A DNA stretch of 64,000 nucleotides from Anaerostipes hadrus ATCC 29173 = JCM 17467 (lineage in GTDB: Bacteria > Bacillota > Clostridia > Lachnospirales > Lachnospiraceae). Both the position numbers and the translations under genes were made by a program. The stretch covers positions 1,111,501 to 1,175,500 of the forward strand of contig NZ_AP028031.1 of NCBI RefSeq assembly GCF_030296915.1, given 5' to 3'. Below are positions 32,554 through 41,280 of this stretch, piece by piece. Under the pieces are notes generated by a model, which saw only the letters and a list, made by a program, of their open reading frames with translations, searched no databases and was not told the origin of the DNA. Positions within the stretch are counted from its first letter, which is position 1; each line of letters starts with the position of its first letter.

Positions 32554-33936
32554 TTATTTGAGATTAGCTAAATAAGTATCATTGATCGCAATAACTTTTT
32601 TCATAGCATCACGTCCTGGAGCTCCGATCGTATTACGTTTTTCAACGCAAGTTTTCATGCTGATGGCATCATAAATATCTTCTTCGAAAGCAGGGCTGAT
32701 CTTCTGGTATTCATCTAGAGGAAGTTCATCTAGAGAAATATGTTTATCAAGACAAAGAAGTACAAGCTGCCCAACGATTCCGTGAGCATCGCGGAAAGGA
32801 ACACCGTGATTTACAAGATAATCCGCAGCATCAGTTGCATTTGTAAATCCGTGTTTTGCACTTTTTTCCATCTGTGGTTTGTTAAATGTCATGGTATTCA
32901 TCATTCCATTAAATAAAGAAATACATCCTTTGACAGTATCGATCGCGTCAAATGTAAGTTCTTTATCTTCCTGCATATCTTTGTTATATGCCAGAGGGAT
33001 TCCTTTCATTGTTGTAAGGATAGAAGTTAAAGCTCCATAGACACGTCCTGTCTTACCACGAACTAACTCAGCAATATCAGGATTCTTTTTCTGAGGCATG
33101 ATACTGCTTCCTGTACTGAATCCGTCATCAATGGATACAAATTTGTATTCGTTAGAGTTCCAGATGATAACTTCTTCACTGAAACGGCTTAAATGCATCA
33201 TGATCGTAGATAGAGCAGATAAAAGCTCGATCACATAATCACGGTCAGATACAGAATCCATACTGTTTAATGTAGGACCATAAAAATTAAGCAAAGAAGC
33301 TGTTTGTTCACGGTCTAATGGATAAGTAGTACCTGCAAGAGCACCAGCTCCTAAAGGACAGTAGTTCATTCTATCATAAATGTCAGTTAAACGGCTGTAA
33401 TCTCTTTTAAACATTTCCATGTAAGCACCTACATGGTGAGCAAGAGTGACAGGTTGAGCTTTCTGAAGATGTGTAAATCCAGGCATAAATGTATCAATGT
33501 GTTCTTTCATGATACGATGAAGTGTTTCCATTAATTCTTTTAATAAATATTTGATATCAACAATTTCATCTCTTGTATAAAGTTTCATATCTAAAGCAAC
33601 CTGATCATTACGGCTTCTTCCAGTGTGAAGTTTCTTTCCAACATCACCGATACGATCAATAAGGTTTGCCTCTACAAAGCTATGGATATCTTCATATTCA
33701 CTTGTGATCTCAACTGCTCCAGTTTGGATATCCTTTGAAATTCCTTTTAAACCATCGATGATCTGATCACGTTCTTCTTCTGTTAATACACCAACACTTG
33801 CAAGCATCGTAACATGTGCAATACTTCCGCGGATGTCTTGTTTATAAAATTTCTGGTCAAAGGAAATAGATGCATTAAAGTTGTAAACTAACTGATCTGT
33901 TTCTTTTGTGAAGCGACCGCCCCATAATTGTGCCAT
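32554..33936 (-). CDS. argH: Argininosuccinate lyase
   Basis: A 460-residue enzyme that splits argininosuccinate into arginine and fumarate, the last step of arginine synthesis. The fumarase/aspartase signature GSSIMPQKKNPD is present, along with TGRSRNDQVALD and FTHLQKAQPVTLAHH. The start is ATG 33936 (MAQLWGGRFTKETD, the usual beginning) with GAGGAAA upstream; an in-frame ATG at 33978 adds 14 atypical residues. It is separate from argG and argCJBD elsewhere in the window. Terminal length is normal. Confidence 0.97.
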   Translation of the reverse strand: MAQLWGGRFTKETDQLVYNFNASISFDQKFYKQDIRGSIAHVTMLASVGVLTEEERDQIIDGLKGISKDIQTGAVEITSEYEDIHSFVEANLIDRIGDVGKKLHTGRSRNDQVALDMKLYTRDEIVDIKYLLKELMETLHRIMKEHIDTFMPGFTHLQKAQPVTLAHHVGAYMEMFKRDYSRLTDIYDRMNYCPLGAGALAGTTYPLDREQTASLLNFYGPTLNSMDSVSDRDYVIELLSALSTIMMHLSRFSEEVIIWNSNEYKFVSIDDGFSTGSSIMPQKKNPDIAELVRGKTGRVYGALTSILTTMKGIPLAYNKDMQEDKELTFDAIDTVKGCISLFNGMMNTMTFNKPQMEKSAKHGFTNATDAADYLVNHGVPFRDAHGIVGQLVLLCLDKHISLDELPLDEYQKISPAFEEDIYDAISMKTCVEKRNTIGAPGRDAMKKVIAINDTYLANLK

Positions 33937-34163
33937 AAGTGTTTCCTCTTTTCTGTATATATTTTTATTCTTTATCATAAAATCAAATGAATTTACTTTT
34001 CTATTCTACATGAAATAACTCGATTTTGCCACAAATTTTTTGCATCAAAGGGGAAAAATTTATTTTTGACACTCTCATCATATAGATTCTTTGAATTAAG
34101 ATAGAATAGACAGAGAAAAATTAACGCACAATAAAAAGAAAGTTATGAAAATGGGCGGTGACT

Positions 34164-34589
34164 ATGAAAAAGAGATATCAGATAGAAAAATATACAATCC
34201 TGTTTGCGATTGGAGGAATGGCATATTTTTTGCTGGAAGTTTTAGTACGTGGATATTCACATTATTCGATGTTTTTATGTGGTGGGGCATGTTTCCTTTG
34301 CTGTGGGCTTCTAAACGAAAATGTAAAGATCAAGATAAGTTTTATTAGTCAGATGGTATTATCTTCTGTGATCATCACGGTATTAGAACTTATTACAGGT
34401 TTTATTGTAAATATATGGCTTAAGATGGATATTTGGGATTATTCGCATCTTCCATATAACTTTAAGGGGCAGATCTGTTTATTGTACTCGGTATTTTGGT
34501 TTCTTATTTCAAGTGTAGCAATCGTGCTGGATGATTTTCTAAGATACAAATTATTCAATGAAGAAAAGCCACATTATAAGATTTTTTAA
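34164..34589 (+). CDS. Putative ABC-transporter-permease-like membrane protein (PF06541 type)
   Basis: A 141-residue protein with four transmembrane segments. Conserved features are GGMAYFLLEVLVRGYSH, MFLCGGACFL, ELITGFIVN and WDYSHLPYNFKGQICLLYSV, typical of a small clostridial membrane family often labelled putative ABC transporter permease, though no ATPase is linked here. Start 34164 is an ATG just after GGCGGTG; a GTG two codons earlier overlaps that site. Function unknown. Confidence 0.75.
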   Translation: MKKRYQIEKYTILFAIGGMAYFLLEVLVRGYSHYSMFLCGGACFLCCGLLNENVKIKISFISQMVLSSVIITVLELITGFIVNIWLKMDIWDYSHLPYNFKGQICLLYSVFWFLISSVAIVLDDFLRYKLFNEEKPHYKIF

Positions 34590-34691
34590 GAATGTAGTAT
34601 AAATAGTAGTTCACAGGGAAAGCTATCGACATTTGAGAGAAATTCTGTTAATCTATTATAGGTACAAATAGTAGATTGGAGGAACAACAAA

Positions 34692-35150
34692 ATGAAATTT
34701 ACAATGGGAAGGACAATGAAGATCCTTGTAGCAATTTTGATCGTAGCAATCATTGCGATCGTTATGCTCTCACCATATTCTTTTGAAAAATATACAGCAT
34801 CATCTAAAATGATTCAGGTTACTTCGACTGATACTGTAACAAAAGATGCAAATGGTAAGAAAAAACAGCAGGTATATTCATATAAAAAAGATGATAAAAA
34901 ATACACAGAGATCGTTAATGTTTTAGATCAGTATTCTTATCATTTTACAACAAAGACATTAACTAACTCATCTCAGATGAGTGATTCTAGTAAGCCACAG
35001 ATGATCATGTTATTTGGAAATAAAATGCTTGTGATCAGTGATTCAGGAGAAATCCTTCTAGATAATCATGTATACCGCATGGGATATTCTGGTGGAAAAG
35101 ATGCGAAAAAAATGATGAAAAGCATCAACAAGATTTTAAAGAGTGAATAA
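34692..35150 (+). CDS. Membrane-anchored exported protein, unknown
   Basis: A 152-residue protein with an N-terminal hydrophobic helix (ILVAILIVAIIAIVMLSPY, about 11-29) lacking a clear cleavage site, so it is probably a signal anchor. The extracytoplasmic domain (about 35-150) has alternating polar/hydrophobic strands and a lysine-rich C-terminus. The start follows GGAGG. No family is recognised. The next gene follows after 21 bases. Confidence 0.65.
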   Translation: MKFTMGRTMKILVAILIVAIIAIVMLSPYSFEKYTASSKMIQVTSTDTVTKDANGKKKQQVYSYKKDDKKYTEIVNVLDQYSYHFTTKTLTNSSQMSDSSKPQMIMLFGNKMLVISDSGEILLDNHVYRMGYSGGKDAKKMMKSINKILKSE

Positions 35151-35171
35151 AATATAATAGGGGAAGACATC

Positions 35172-35705
35172 ATGGGATATAAACGTCTTTATAAAAATTT
35201 GATTGACATTATCAAGGAAGAACAGGCAAAATTGGGATTTCGAAGAGAAAGTATCCGTCTGTACTATCCATTAAGTTCGTTAAACCATTTTTTTGAAACA
35301 CAGGATACAGAAGAACAGATGAAAAACAGACTTCATGGAATACCAGATTTTATCAAAGAAACTTTAGGAGATATCAAAGTTACTAGCAAAAAAGAAAGAT
35401 TTTGCTTCTATATTTCAGAAGAAGGCAGTAACTACGTCCATGAAAATACAAACCCAAATGAATTTATCAAAGAACTGGTAGAAATCGTTGGAAAACACGG
35501 ATGTAAAATGGAAGATATTATTGCGTTATTTAAACAACATGATAAAAACATGTTTGTAGAAGAAATTCATAATGGAGAATTTGATTATCTGATCCGTTTT
35601 TCAGAAGAAAATGAAGATCCATATTATTACTGTTTTCACGATGAGGGATGTCATATCATCTATCACCGTTTTTTACCAGAAGATTATGAAGATTTCGGAT
35701 TTTAA
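35172..35705 (+). CDS. DUF3877 family protein
   Basis: A 177-residue soluble, acidic protein. The phrase IRLYYPLSSLNHFF near residues 28-41 and YYCFHDEGCHIIYHRFLPED near the end match, as far as I recall, the DUF3877 family of Lachnospiraceae. There are no catalytic motifs that I can identify. It sits between a membrane-anchored protein and a nitroreductase, with a Shine-Dalgarno GGGGAAG. Function unknown. Confidence 0.7.
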   Translation: MGYKRLYKNLIDIIKEEQAKLGFRRESIRLYYPLSSLNHFFETQDTEEQMKNRLHGIPDFIKETLGDIKVTSKKERFCFYISEEGSNYVHENTNPNEFIKELVEIVGKHGCKMEDIIALFKQHDKNMFVEEIHNGEFDYLIRFSEENEDPYYYCFHDEGCHIIYHRFLPEDYEDFGF

Positions 35706-35742
35706 ACAATGTTATTATGAATATATACAGGAGGAATAAGTT

Positions 35743-36264
35743 ATGAGTGAATTATTAGACATGATCAAAACAAGAAGAAGCATCAGAAAGTACAAATCAG
35801 ATATGGTACCAAAAGAGATCATTGATAAGATCGTAGAAGCAGGAACTTACGCAGCCACAGGAATGGGACAGCAGTCACCGATTATTCTTGCAGTTACGAA
35901 CAAAGAAGTGAGAGATAAACTGTCTAAATGGAATGCAGATATCATGGGAACAGACACCGACCCATTTTATGGAGCACCTGTTGTATTGGTTGTCTTAGCA
36001 GACAAAAACCGTCCAACAGCAGTCTATGACGGAAGTCTTGTTATGGCAAATCTAATGTTAGAAGCTCATGATTTAGGAATCGGAAGCTGTTGGATCCACA
36101 GAGCAAAAGAAGAATTTGAAAGTGAAGAAGGGAAAGAATTATTAAAATCTCTGGGAATTGAAGGGGATTATGTTGGAATCGGACATTGCGTACTTGGATA
36201 TGTCGATGGAGAGTATCCGGGAATTCCTGAACGTAAAGATAATTGGGTGTACTATGTAGAATAA
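35743..36264 (+). CDS. Nitroreductase family protein
   Basis: A 173-residue FMN-dependent oxidoreductase. MIKTRRSIRKYKSDMVP forms the N-terminal flavin-binding arginines, and the domain ends with IGHCVLGYVDGEYPGIPERK. It is short, as in the Nfs-like/BluB-distant group common in clostridia. Electron acceptor and natural substrate are not predictable. AGGAGG precedes the start. No terminator is evident; the hairpin repeat follows 37 bases downstream. Confidence 0.9.
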   Translation: MSELLDMIKTRRSIRKYKSDMVPKEIIDKIVEAGTYAATGMGQQSPIILAVTNKEVRDKLSKWNADIMGTDTDPFYGAPVVLVVLADKNRPTAVYDGSLVMANLMLEAHDLGIGSCWIHRAKEEFESEEGKELLKSLGIEGDYVGIGHCVLGYVDGEYPGIPERKDNWVYYVE

Positions 36265-36301
36265 ATTTTAATTTTGTAAGTTGGCCAACTGTAGTCTTTC
36301 A

Positions 36302-36533
36302 GTATATGATAAAAAATAAATAAGCAACCGAAAGCGATGCGGTGGAATTTTGCTCATATTTTGAACAAATCGCTGATTCGCCCAATTTCCTACGAAAACT
36401 CGCTCTGGAGTTTTGTCTAAGACCAAAGTCTTTGAAGCTCAGACATTCGTCCAATTGGGCTGCGAATTTATTCAAAATATGGCAAAATTCCAATGCATCG
36501 CTTTCGGTTGCTTATTTATTTTTTATCATATAC
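36302..36533. repeat. 232-bp intergenic hairpin element, copy B
   Basis: The outer arms 36302-36340 and 36495-36533 are a perfect 39-bp inverted repeat. The core matches copy A (27323). The outer stem reads CAACCGAAAGCGATGC where copy A reads AAACCAGAATCACAGC, with every change mirrored on the opposite arm. It is preceded by TTGGCCAACTGTAG. Open frames within it on both strands look alike because of the symmetry and are not genes. It follows the nitroreductase gene. Confidence 0.9.
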
Positions 36534-36740
36534 CTGAAGTCTATAGGGTGGACAATTCACAAGATTGGAAAATTTAAGGTGGTGTGTATGTTTTACTGTA
36601 TTGTTTATATATTTAGGTAATCGATAGCTGAAAATTCTCGCAATTTAAGGTTTCGTAGAAATTAAGATAAGAGAAATCATTAACCAATACCGTTTAATAT
36701 ACACACTGTGTAGTGATTTGAATAGTGTTCTGTTGTATGA

Positions 36741-36787
36741 GTCAGAAAGAAGATAAGAAGAAATATTTATAAGAAAAAAGGGTGACA
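36741..36787 (+). repeat. Left arm of a 47-bp perfect inverted repeat around the IS110 element
   Basis: GTCAGAAAGAAGATAAGAAG at the start through GGGTGACA at the end is repeated in inverse at 38607-38653. Further in, TTTTTGAATGCGTTTTTTAC (about 36799) and ATATGTAATGAC (about 36890) are also mirrored on the other side, less perfectly. IS110 elements normally lack terminal inverted repeats, so this is likely the target palindrome. The 476 bases between copy B and the transposase start (36534-36996) hold this arm and the IS left end; no gene is seen. Confidence 0.85.
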
Positions 36788-36996
36788 ACATGAGCACTTT
36801 TTGAATGCGTTTTTTACAAATTCGCAGCGCCCTGTGGTCGATTGTCTGAACGGAGCTGCGGGCATTTTGGCTCGCAGCAAGTGAGACAATATGTAATGAC
36901 CCCCAAGTTTGTAGGATCGTGGATTTACCTGTATACTATGAATTGGAAACTAACAATGGTAACAGGGATTACCGCATACAAATTGGAGGTCATTAT

Positions 36997-38115
36997 ATGA
37001 ATTATAACACAGTTTACGTAGGAATGGACGTTCATAAGGAAAGTTTTACTCTTTGTTCTTGCAAATATGAAGATGAAAAGGCATCTCATTACCAGAGAAC
37101 ACCAGCCAGTTACAAGAATGTATTAAGATATCTTGCATTTCTTCGCACTATATATGGAGAAGATACAAGATTTGTGTGTGGCTACGAAGCAGGATGCCTT
37201 GGGTATTCTTTGTATCATCAATTGGAAAATTTTAATGTGGAATGTGTGATCCTTGCACCAACTACAATGCTCGAACAACGCAGCAAAAGAAGGATTAAGA
37301 CTGATAAAAGAGATGCAGAGATCATTGCAAAATCTCTGGCACAGCACAATTACAGTCCGGTACATATTCCAACGAAAATGGATAATCAGACAAAAGAATT
37401 CATCCGTATGCGTGATGATCATAAAGCGGAATTGAAAAAGATTAAACAACAGATCCTTGCCTTCTGTTTACGTCAGGGTTATCAGTATGATGGAAGTGGT
37501 AACTGGACAGCAAAACATGTGAAATGGCTGAGATCATTAAAAACAGAGGGTCTTTATAAAGAAATACTTGATGAATATCTGCTGACTTATACAATCCTGA
37601 CAGATAAACTGAACCGTCTGGATCAGAGGATTGAAGAACTAGCATCCAAAGAAGAGTATAAAGAATCTGTCAGTAAGTTAACCTGTTTTCTAGGAATCAA
37701 GATACATACTGCGTTATCTGTAATTGTTGAAGTTGGAGACTTTCAGCGTTTTGTATCTGCACGAAAGTTTGCAGGGTATCTTGGATTGGTACCTGGACAA
37801 CATTCCAGTGGCGATGACAGAAACGGACTTGGCATTACAAAAGCAGGGAACACCCATGTACGCAGACTGTTGGTAGAATCCGCACAAAGTTATACCCGTG
37901 GAAAGATCGGATATAAATCAAGAGTCTTAAGATCACGACAGGCGGGAAATTCACCGCAGATAATCAATTATGCAGACAGGGCAAATGAACGTCTGAGACG
38001 GCGTTATTACCAGATGGTTCTGAAAGATGGTAAAAAATATAATATTGCAAAAATAGCAGTTGCAAGAGAGCTTGCTTGTTTTATATGGGGAATGATGACA
38101 GATAATATTTACTGA
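36997..38115 (+). CDS. IS110-family transposase (DEDD recombinase)
   Basis: A 372-residue recombinase. The N-terminal RuvC-like domain contains YVGMDVHKESF (first Asp), GYEAGCLGYSLY (Glu) and KTDKRDAEIIA (Asp pair). The C-terminal transposase_20 domain includes FAGYLGLVPGQHSSGDD and ITKAGNTHVRRLLVESA with the serine nucleophile region. I start at 36997 because GGAGG lies just upstream (36986); an upstream ATG at 36919 is in the IS end. IS110 recombinases use a bridge RNA from the element to choose donor and target. The gene is intact and could be active. Confidence 0.92.
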   Translation: MNYNTVYVGMDVHKESFTLCSCKYEDEKASHYQRTPASYKNVLRYLAFLRTIYGEDTRFVCGYEAGCLGYSLYHQLENFNVECVILAPTTMLEQRSKRRIKTDKRDAEIIAKSLAQHNYSPVHIPTKMDNQTKEFIRMRDDHKAELKKIKQQILAFCLRQGYQYDGSGNWTAKHVKWLRSLKTEGLYKEILDEYLLTYTILTDKLNRLDQRIEELASKEEYKESVSKLTCFLGIKIHTALSVIVEVGDFQRFVSARKFAGYLGLVPGQHSSGDDRNGLGITKAGNTHVRRLLVESAQSYTRGKIGYKSRVLRSRQAGNSPQIINYADRANERLRRRYYQMVLKDGKKYNIAKIAVARELACFIWGMMTDNIY

Positions 38116-38527
38116 TATAAATATAGCACATTGATCACTATATCAAGACCAAGCCGCCAAAGGCGGTACTGCGTAGTCTTGACATACTGATCGATGTGCT
38201 AGAAATGATAATCAAGATGATGTAAGCCGGTCTCTGCCGCATACATCATCCAGCCTGTAATTAAAGTTGCAACTGAAGGCATCCCGAAAGAGTTTCGAAT
38301 ATGTTTAGGTTTGAACTATCTACGAGATAACTCTGTTGGCGCAGTAATATCTGTGATCCACGCCAGTGAGACAGCTAGAGTTCGCGGCGGACCATTGACC
38401 TGTCGGTAACCAATCCACGTATATCAGAGTGGCCAATGCCGGGAACTGATACATCGGAACTCTTTCTGGATGTCTTCAGAAACAATAAAATAAACATTTG
38501 TTGTGATTTCTGTTAATTTACTATTGA
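38116..38527 (+). ncRNA. Structured right end of IS110 element, candidate bridge RNA
   Basis: About 410 bases with no gene. A strong stem begins just after the stop: GCACATTGATCAC...TCAAGAC pairs with GTCTTGACATACTGATCGATGTGC, with CCGCC/GGCGG in the loop. Further segments such as CCGGTCTCTGCCG and GTTCGCGGCGGACC also fold. IS1111-type members carry their RNA on this side. Exact ends and target loops cannot be set by eye. Confidence 0.5.
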
Positions 38528-38606
38528 CAAAAGTCATTACATATCAGTTATCGAAGGAACAGGCGCGGATCGGCGATTTGTAAAAAACGCTTTCAAAAAT
38601 GCGGAG

Positions 38607-38653
38607 TGTCACCCTTTTTTCTTATAAATATTTCTTCTTATCTTCTTTCTGAC
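38607..38653 (-). repeat. Right arm of the 47-bp inverted repeat
   Basis: Exact reverse complement of 36741-36787; pairing continues inwards with GTAAAAAACGC. The arm ends 30 bases before the argG stop. Confidence 0.85.
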
Positions 38654-38683
38654 TTATACATGTAACATCATTACAATCAGAAT

Positions 38684-39913
38684 TTATTTATTATTATTCT
38701 TCTCAGCTTCCTGCATCTTCATAGCACGAACTTTTAAAGGAAGTCCAAATAATGTAATAAATCCATCCGCATCATGATGATCATACATATCACCAGTTGT
38801 GAAAGATGCTAAAGATTCGTTGTATAAGCTGTATGGAGAAGTAGTTCCAGCCTTGATGATATTACCTTTGTAAAGTTTGAATTTAACTTCACCTGTTACA
38901 TACTGCTGAGTAGATGTAACGAATGCCTGGATTGCTTCACGAAGTGGTGTGAACCATTTTCCTTCGTATACAACCTGAGCCATCTGGCTTCCAAGTTTCT
39001 TTTTAGCTTCCATTGTTTCACGGTCAAGGATTAATTCTTCTAACTGATCGTGAGCTGCCATTAAGATTGTTCCACCTGGAGTTTCATATACACCACGGGA
39101 TTTCATTCCTACAACACGGTTCTCAACGATATCAACGATACCGATACCATTTTCACCACCAAGACGGTTTAATTCAGTGATGATCTCAGAAACTTTCATT
39201 TCTTTTCCGTTTAATGTTTTAGGAACACCAGCTTCAAATGTCATAGTAACTTCTGTATCTTTATCAGGAGCGTTTTCTGGAGCTACTCCTAAAACAAGCA
39301 TGTTGTCGTAGTTTGGTGCTAAAGAAGGATCTTCTAATTCAAGACCTTCGTGACTGATATGCCATAAGTTACGGTCACGGCTGTAGCTGTGGCTTGCGTC
39401 AAATGGAAGGTGGATTCCGTGTGCTTCACAGAATTCAATCTCATCTTCACGAGACTGCATTGTCCATACATCTGTCATACGCCATGGAGCAATAATCTTG
39501 ATGTCTGGAGCTAATGCTTTGATACCAAGTTCAAAACGGATCTGGTCATTTCCTTTTCCTGTGGCACCGTGGCAGATTGCAACAGCATTTTCTTTTCTGG
39601 CGATTTCAACTAATTTCTTAGCGATTGCTGGACGAGCCATAGATGTTCCAAGAAGATACTGATGTTCGTATACAGCACCAGCCTGTACGCATGGCATGAT
39701 ATAGTTATCGCAGAAATCATCAACGATATCTTCGATATATAATTTAGATGCTCCGGATAATTTTGCTCTTTCATCAAGTCCATCTAATTCGTTACCCTGT
39801 CCACAGTTAACACAGCAACAGATAACTTCATAGTCAAATGTTTCCTTAAGCCAAGGAATCAGAGCTGTAGTATCAAGACCTCCGGAATATGCTAAAACAA
39901 CTTTTTCTTTCAT
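38684..39913 (-). CDS. argG: Argininosuccinate synthase
   Basis: A 409-residue ATP-dependent ligase that joins citrulline and aspartate. The N-terminal P-loop is [16 protein letters not shown] (residues 8-23). [20 protein letters not shown] sequence (here [17 protein letters not shown]) binds the substrates, and [15 protein letters not shown] is conserved. The start follows AGGAGG. It is divergent from argC and shares its 300-base control region. The palindrome arm and IS110 element lie directly behind it, yet the coding end is intact. Confidence 0.97.
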   Translation of the reverse strand: MKEKVVLAYSGGLDTTALIPWLKETFDYEVICCCVNCGQGNELDGLDERAKLSGASKLYIEDIVDDFCDNYIMPCVQAGAVYEHQYLLGTSMARPAIAKKLVEIARKENAVAICHGATGKGNDQIRFELGIKALAPDIKIIAPWRMTDVWTMQSREDEIEFCEAHGIHLPFDASHSYSRDRNLWHISHEGLELEDPSLAPNYDNMLVLGVAPENAPDKDTEVTMTFEAGVPKTLNGKEMKVSEIITELNRLGGENGIGIVDIVENRVVGMKSRGVYETPGGTILMAAHDQLEELILDRETMEAKKKLGSQMAQVVYEGKWFTPLREAIQAFVTSTQQYVTGEVKFKLYKGNIIKAGTTSPYSLYNESLASFTTGDMYDHHDADGFITLFGLPLKVRAMKMQEAEKNNNK

Positions 39914-40073
39914 GAAATAAATCCTCCTAAGTGTATATTGACGGGATGTTTTCCTATTATATATAGGATCTGATATTGAAAATCCCGTATGTTCATATAA
40001 ATATTTGCTTGTTTACTAATATACGTTATATTTACATCTTTTGCAAGGATTATTTTCGAAAATAATGAATATT

Positions 40074-40155
40074 TATAATATAAAAATGAATAAAATGAAA
40101 AATAATTGCATATTTATACAAAACTATTGCATATTTTAAAATTCAGTTGTATACT
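40074..40155 (+). promoter_or_regulatory. argC promoter with ArgR-like boxes
   Basis: TTGCAT (40127-40132), 17-bp spacer, TATACT (40150-40155) make the argC promoter. A series of ARG-box-like 18-mers overlaps and precedes it: AATGAATATTTATAAT (40074), AATGAATAAAATGAAA (about 40085), AATTGCATATTTATACA (about 40104) and TTGCATATTTTAAAATTCA (40127). ArgR binding there would repress in arginine excess. The rest of the 39914-40213 gap contains only A+T-rich sequence and the leader of argG. Confidence 0.7.
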
Positions 40156-40213
40156 TATGAACAATGATTAAAAAAATAACCTACATTATAAAGAGAAGGA
40201 CAAGGAGATTAAC

Positions 40214-41254
40214 ATGATCAAAGCAGGAATCATTGGATCCACAGGTTACGCAGGACAAGAACTTGTAAGAATCCTTACACAGCATAAAGATGCAGAGGTT
40301 GTATGGTATGGATCCAGAAGTTATATAGACCAGAAATATTATGAAGTATTTAGAAATATGTTCCAGATCGTTGATGACAAATGTCTGGATGATAACATGG
40401 ATGAGCTTGCATCTAAAGTGGATGTGATCTTTACAGCAACACCGCAGGGACTTTGTAGTTCTTTAGTATCAGAAGAAATCTTATCTAAAGTTAAGATCAT
40501 TGATCTAAGTGCGGACTTCCGTATTAAAGATGTAAATCGATATGAAGAATGGTATGGGATCAAACATCAGAGCCCAGAATTTATTGATGAGGCAGTTTAT
40601 GGACTTTGCGAGATCAATCGTGAAGATATCAAGAAAGCACGACTGATCGCTAACCCAGGATGCTATCCAACATGTTCTACATTATCCATTTATCCAATGG
40701 CGAAAGAAGGACTCATTGAGATGAACAGTGTGATCATCGATGCTAAATCAGGAACATCCGGAGCTGGACGTGGTGCGAAAGTCAATAACTTATATTGTGA
40801 AGTAAATGAAAATATCAAAGCATATGGAGTTGCAACTCACAGACATACGCCAGAGATCGAAGATCAGTTAAGCTATGCATCTGGAGAAGAAGTATTATTA
40901 AACTTCACACCACACTTAATTCCAATGAACCGTGGAATTTTAGTGACAGCATATGCAACACTTAAGAAAGATGTAAGTTACGAAGAAGTGAAAGCAATCT
41001 ACGACTCTTATTATAAGAATGAAAAATTCGTCAGAGTGTTAGATAAAGATGTCTGCCCTGAGACAAGATGGGTAGAGGGAAGTAACTATGTGGATGTCAA
41101 CTTTAAGATCGATAAACGTACAAACCGTATTATCATGATGGGTGCCATGGACAACCTTGTAAAAGGTGCAGCTGGACAGGCCGTACAGAACATGAATCTT
41201 ATGTTTGGATTAAAAGAAACTGAAGGATTAGAATTAGTACCAATGTTCCCATAG
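40214..41254 (+). CDS. argC: N-acetyl-gamma-glutamyl-phosphate reductase
   Basis: A 346-residue NADPH-dependent reductase, third step of ornithine synthesis. The nucleotide-binding GIIGSTGYAGQELVRIL is at residues 5-21. The catalytic cysteine is in IANPGCYPTCSTLS, and the histidine region is VATHRHTPEIEDQLS. The start follows AAGGAGA. First gene of argCJBD. Confidence 0.97.
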   Translation: MIKAGIIGSTGYAGQELVRILTQHKDAEVVWYGSRSYIDQKYYEVFRNMFQIVDDKCLDDNMDELASKVDVIFTATPQGLCSSLVSEEILSKVKIIDLSADFRIKDVNRYEEWYGIKHQSPEFIDEAVYGLCEINREDIKKARLIANPGCYPTCSTLSIYPMAKEGLIEMNSVIIDAKSGTSGAGRGAKVNNLYCEVNENIKAYGVATHRHTPEIEDQLSYASGEEVLLNFTPHLIPMNRGILVTAYATLKKDVSYEEVKAIYDSYYKNEKFVRVLDKDVCPETRWVEGSNYVDVNFKIDKRTNRIIMMGAMDNLVKGAAGQAVQNMNLMFGLKETEGLELVPMFP

Positions 41255-41280
41255 GGCTTTGGTAAGGAAGGACTAGAATT

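Larger units (their letters stand above)
36903..38527 (+). mobile_element. IS110-family insertion sequence (IS1111-like layout)
   Basis: One transposase gene with a short left and a long (about 410 base) right non-coding end. The borders are inferred from where the mirrored flanks ATATGTAATGAC and GTCATTACATAT stop (about 36901 and 38528). No target duplication is expected for this family. Confidence 0.65.

Noticed and set aside
36342..36620. 92-codon open frame starting in the hairpin element
   Set aside because: It and its mirror-image frame on the other strand arise from the palindromic sequence; neither has a ribosome site.
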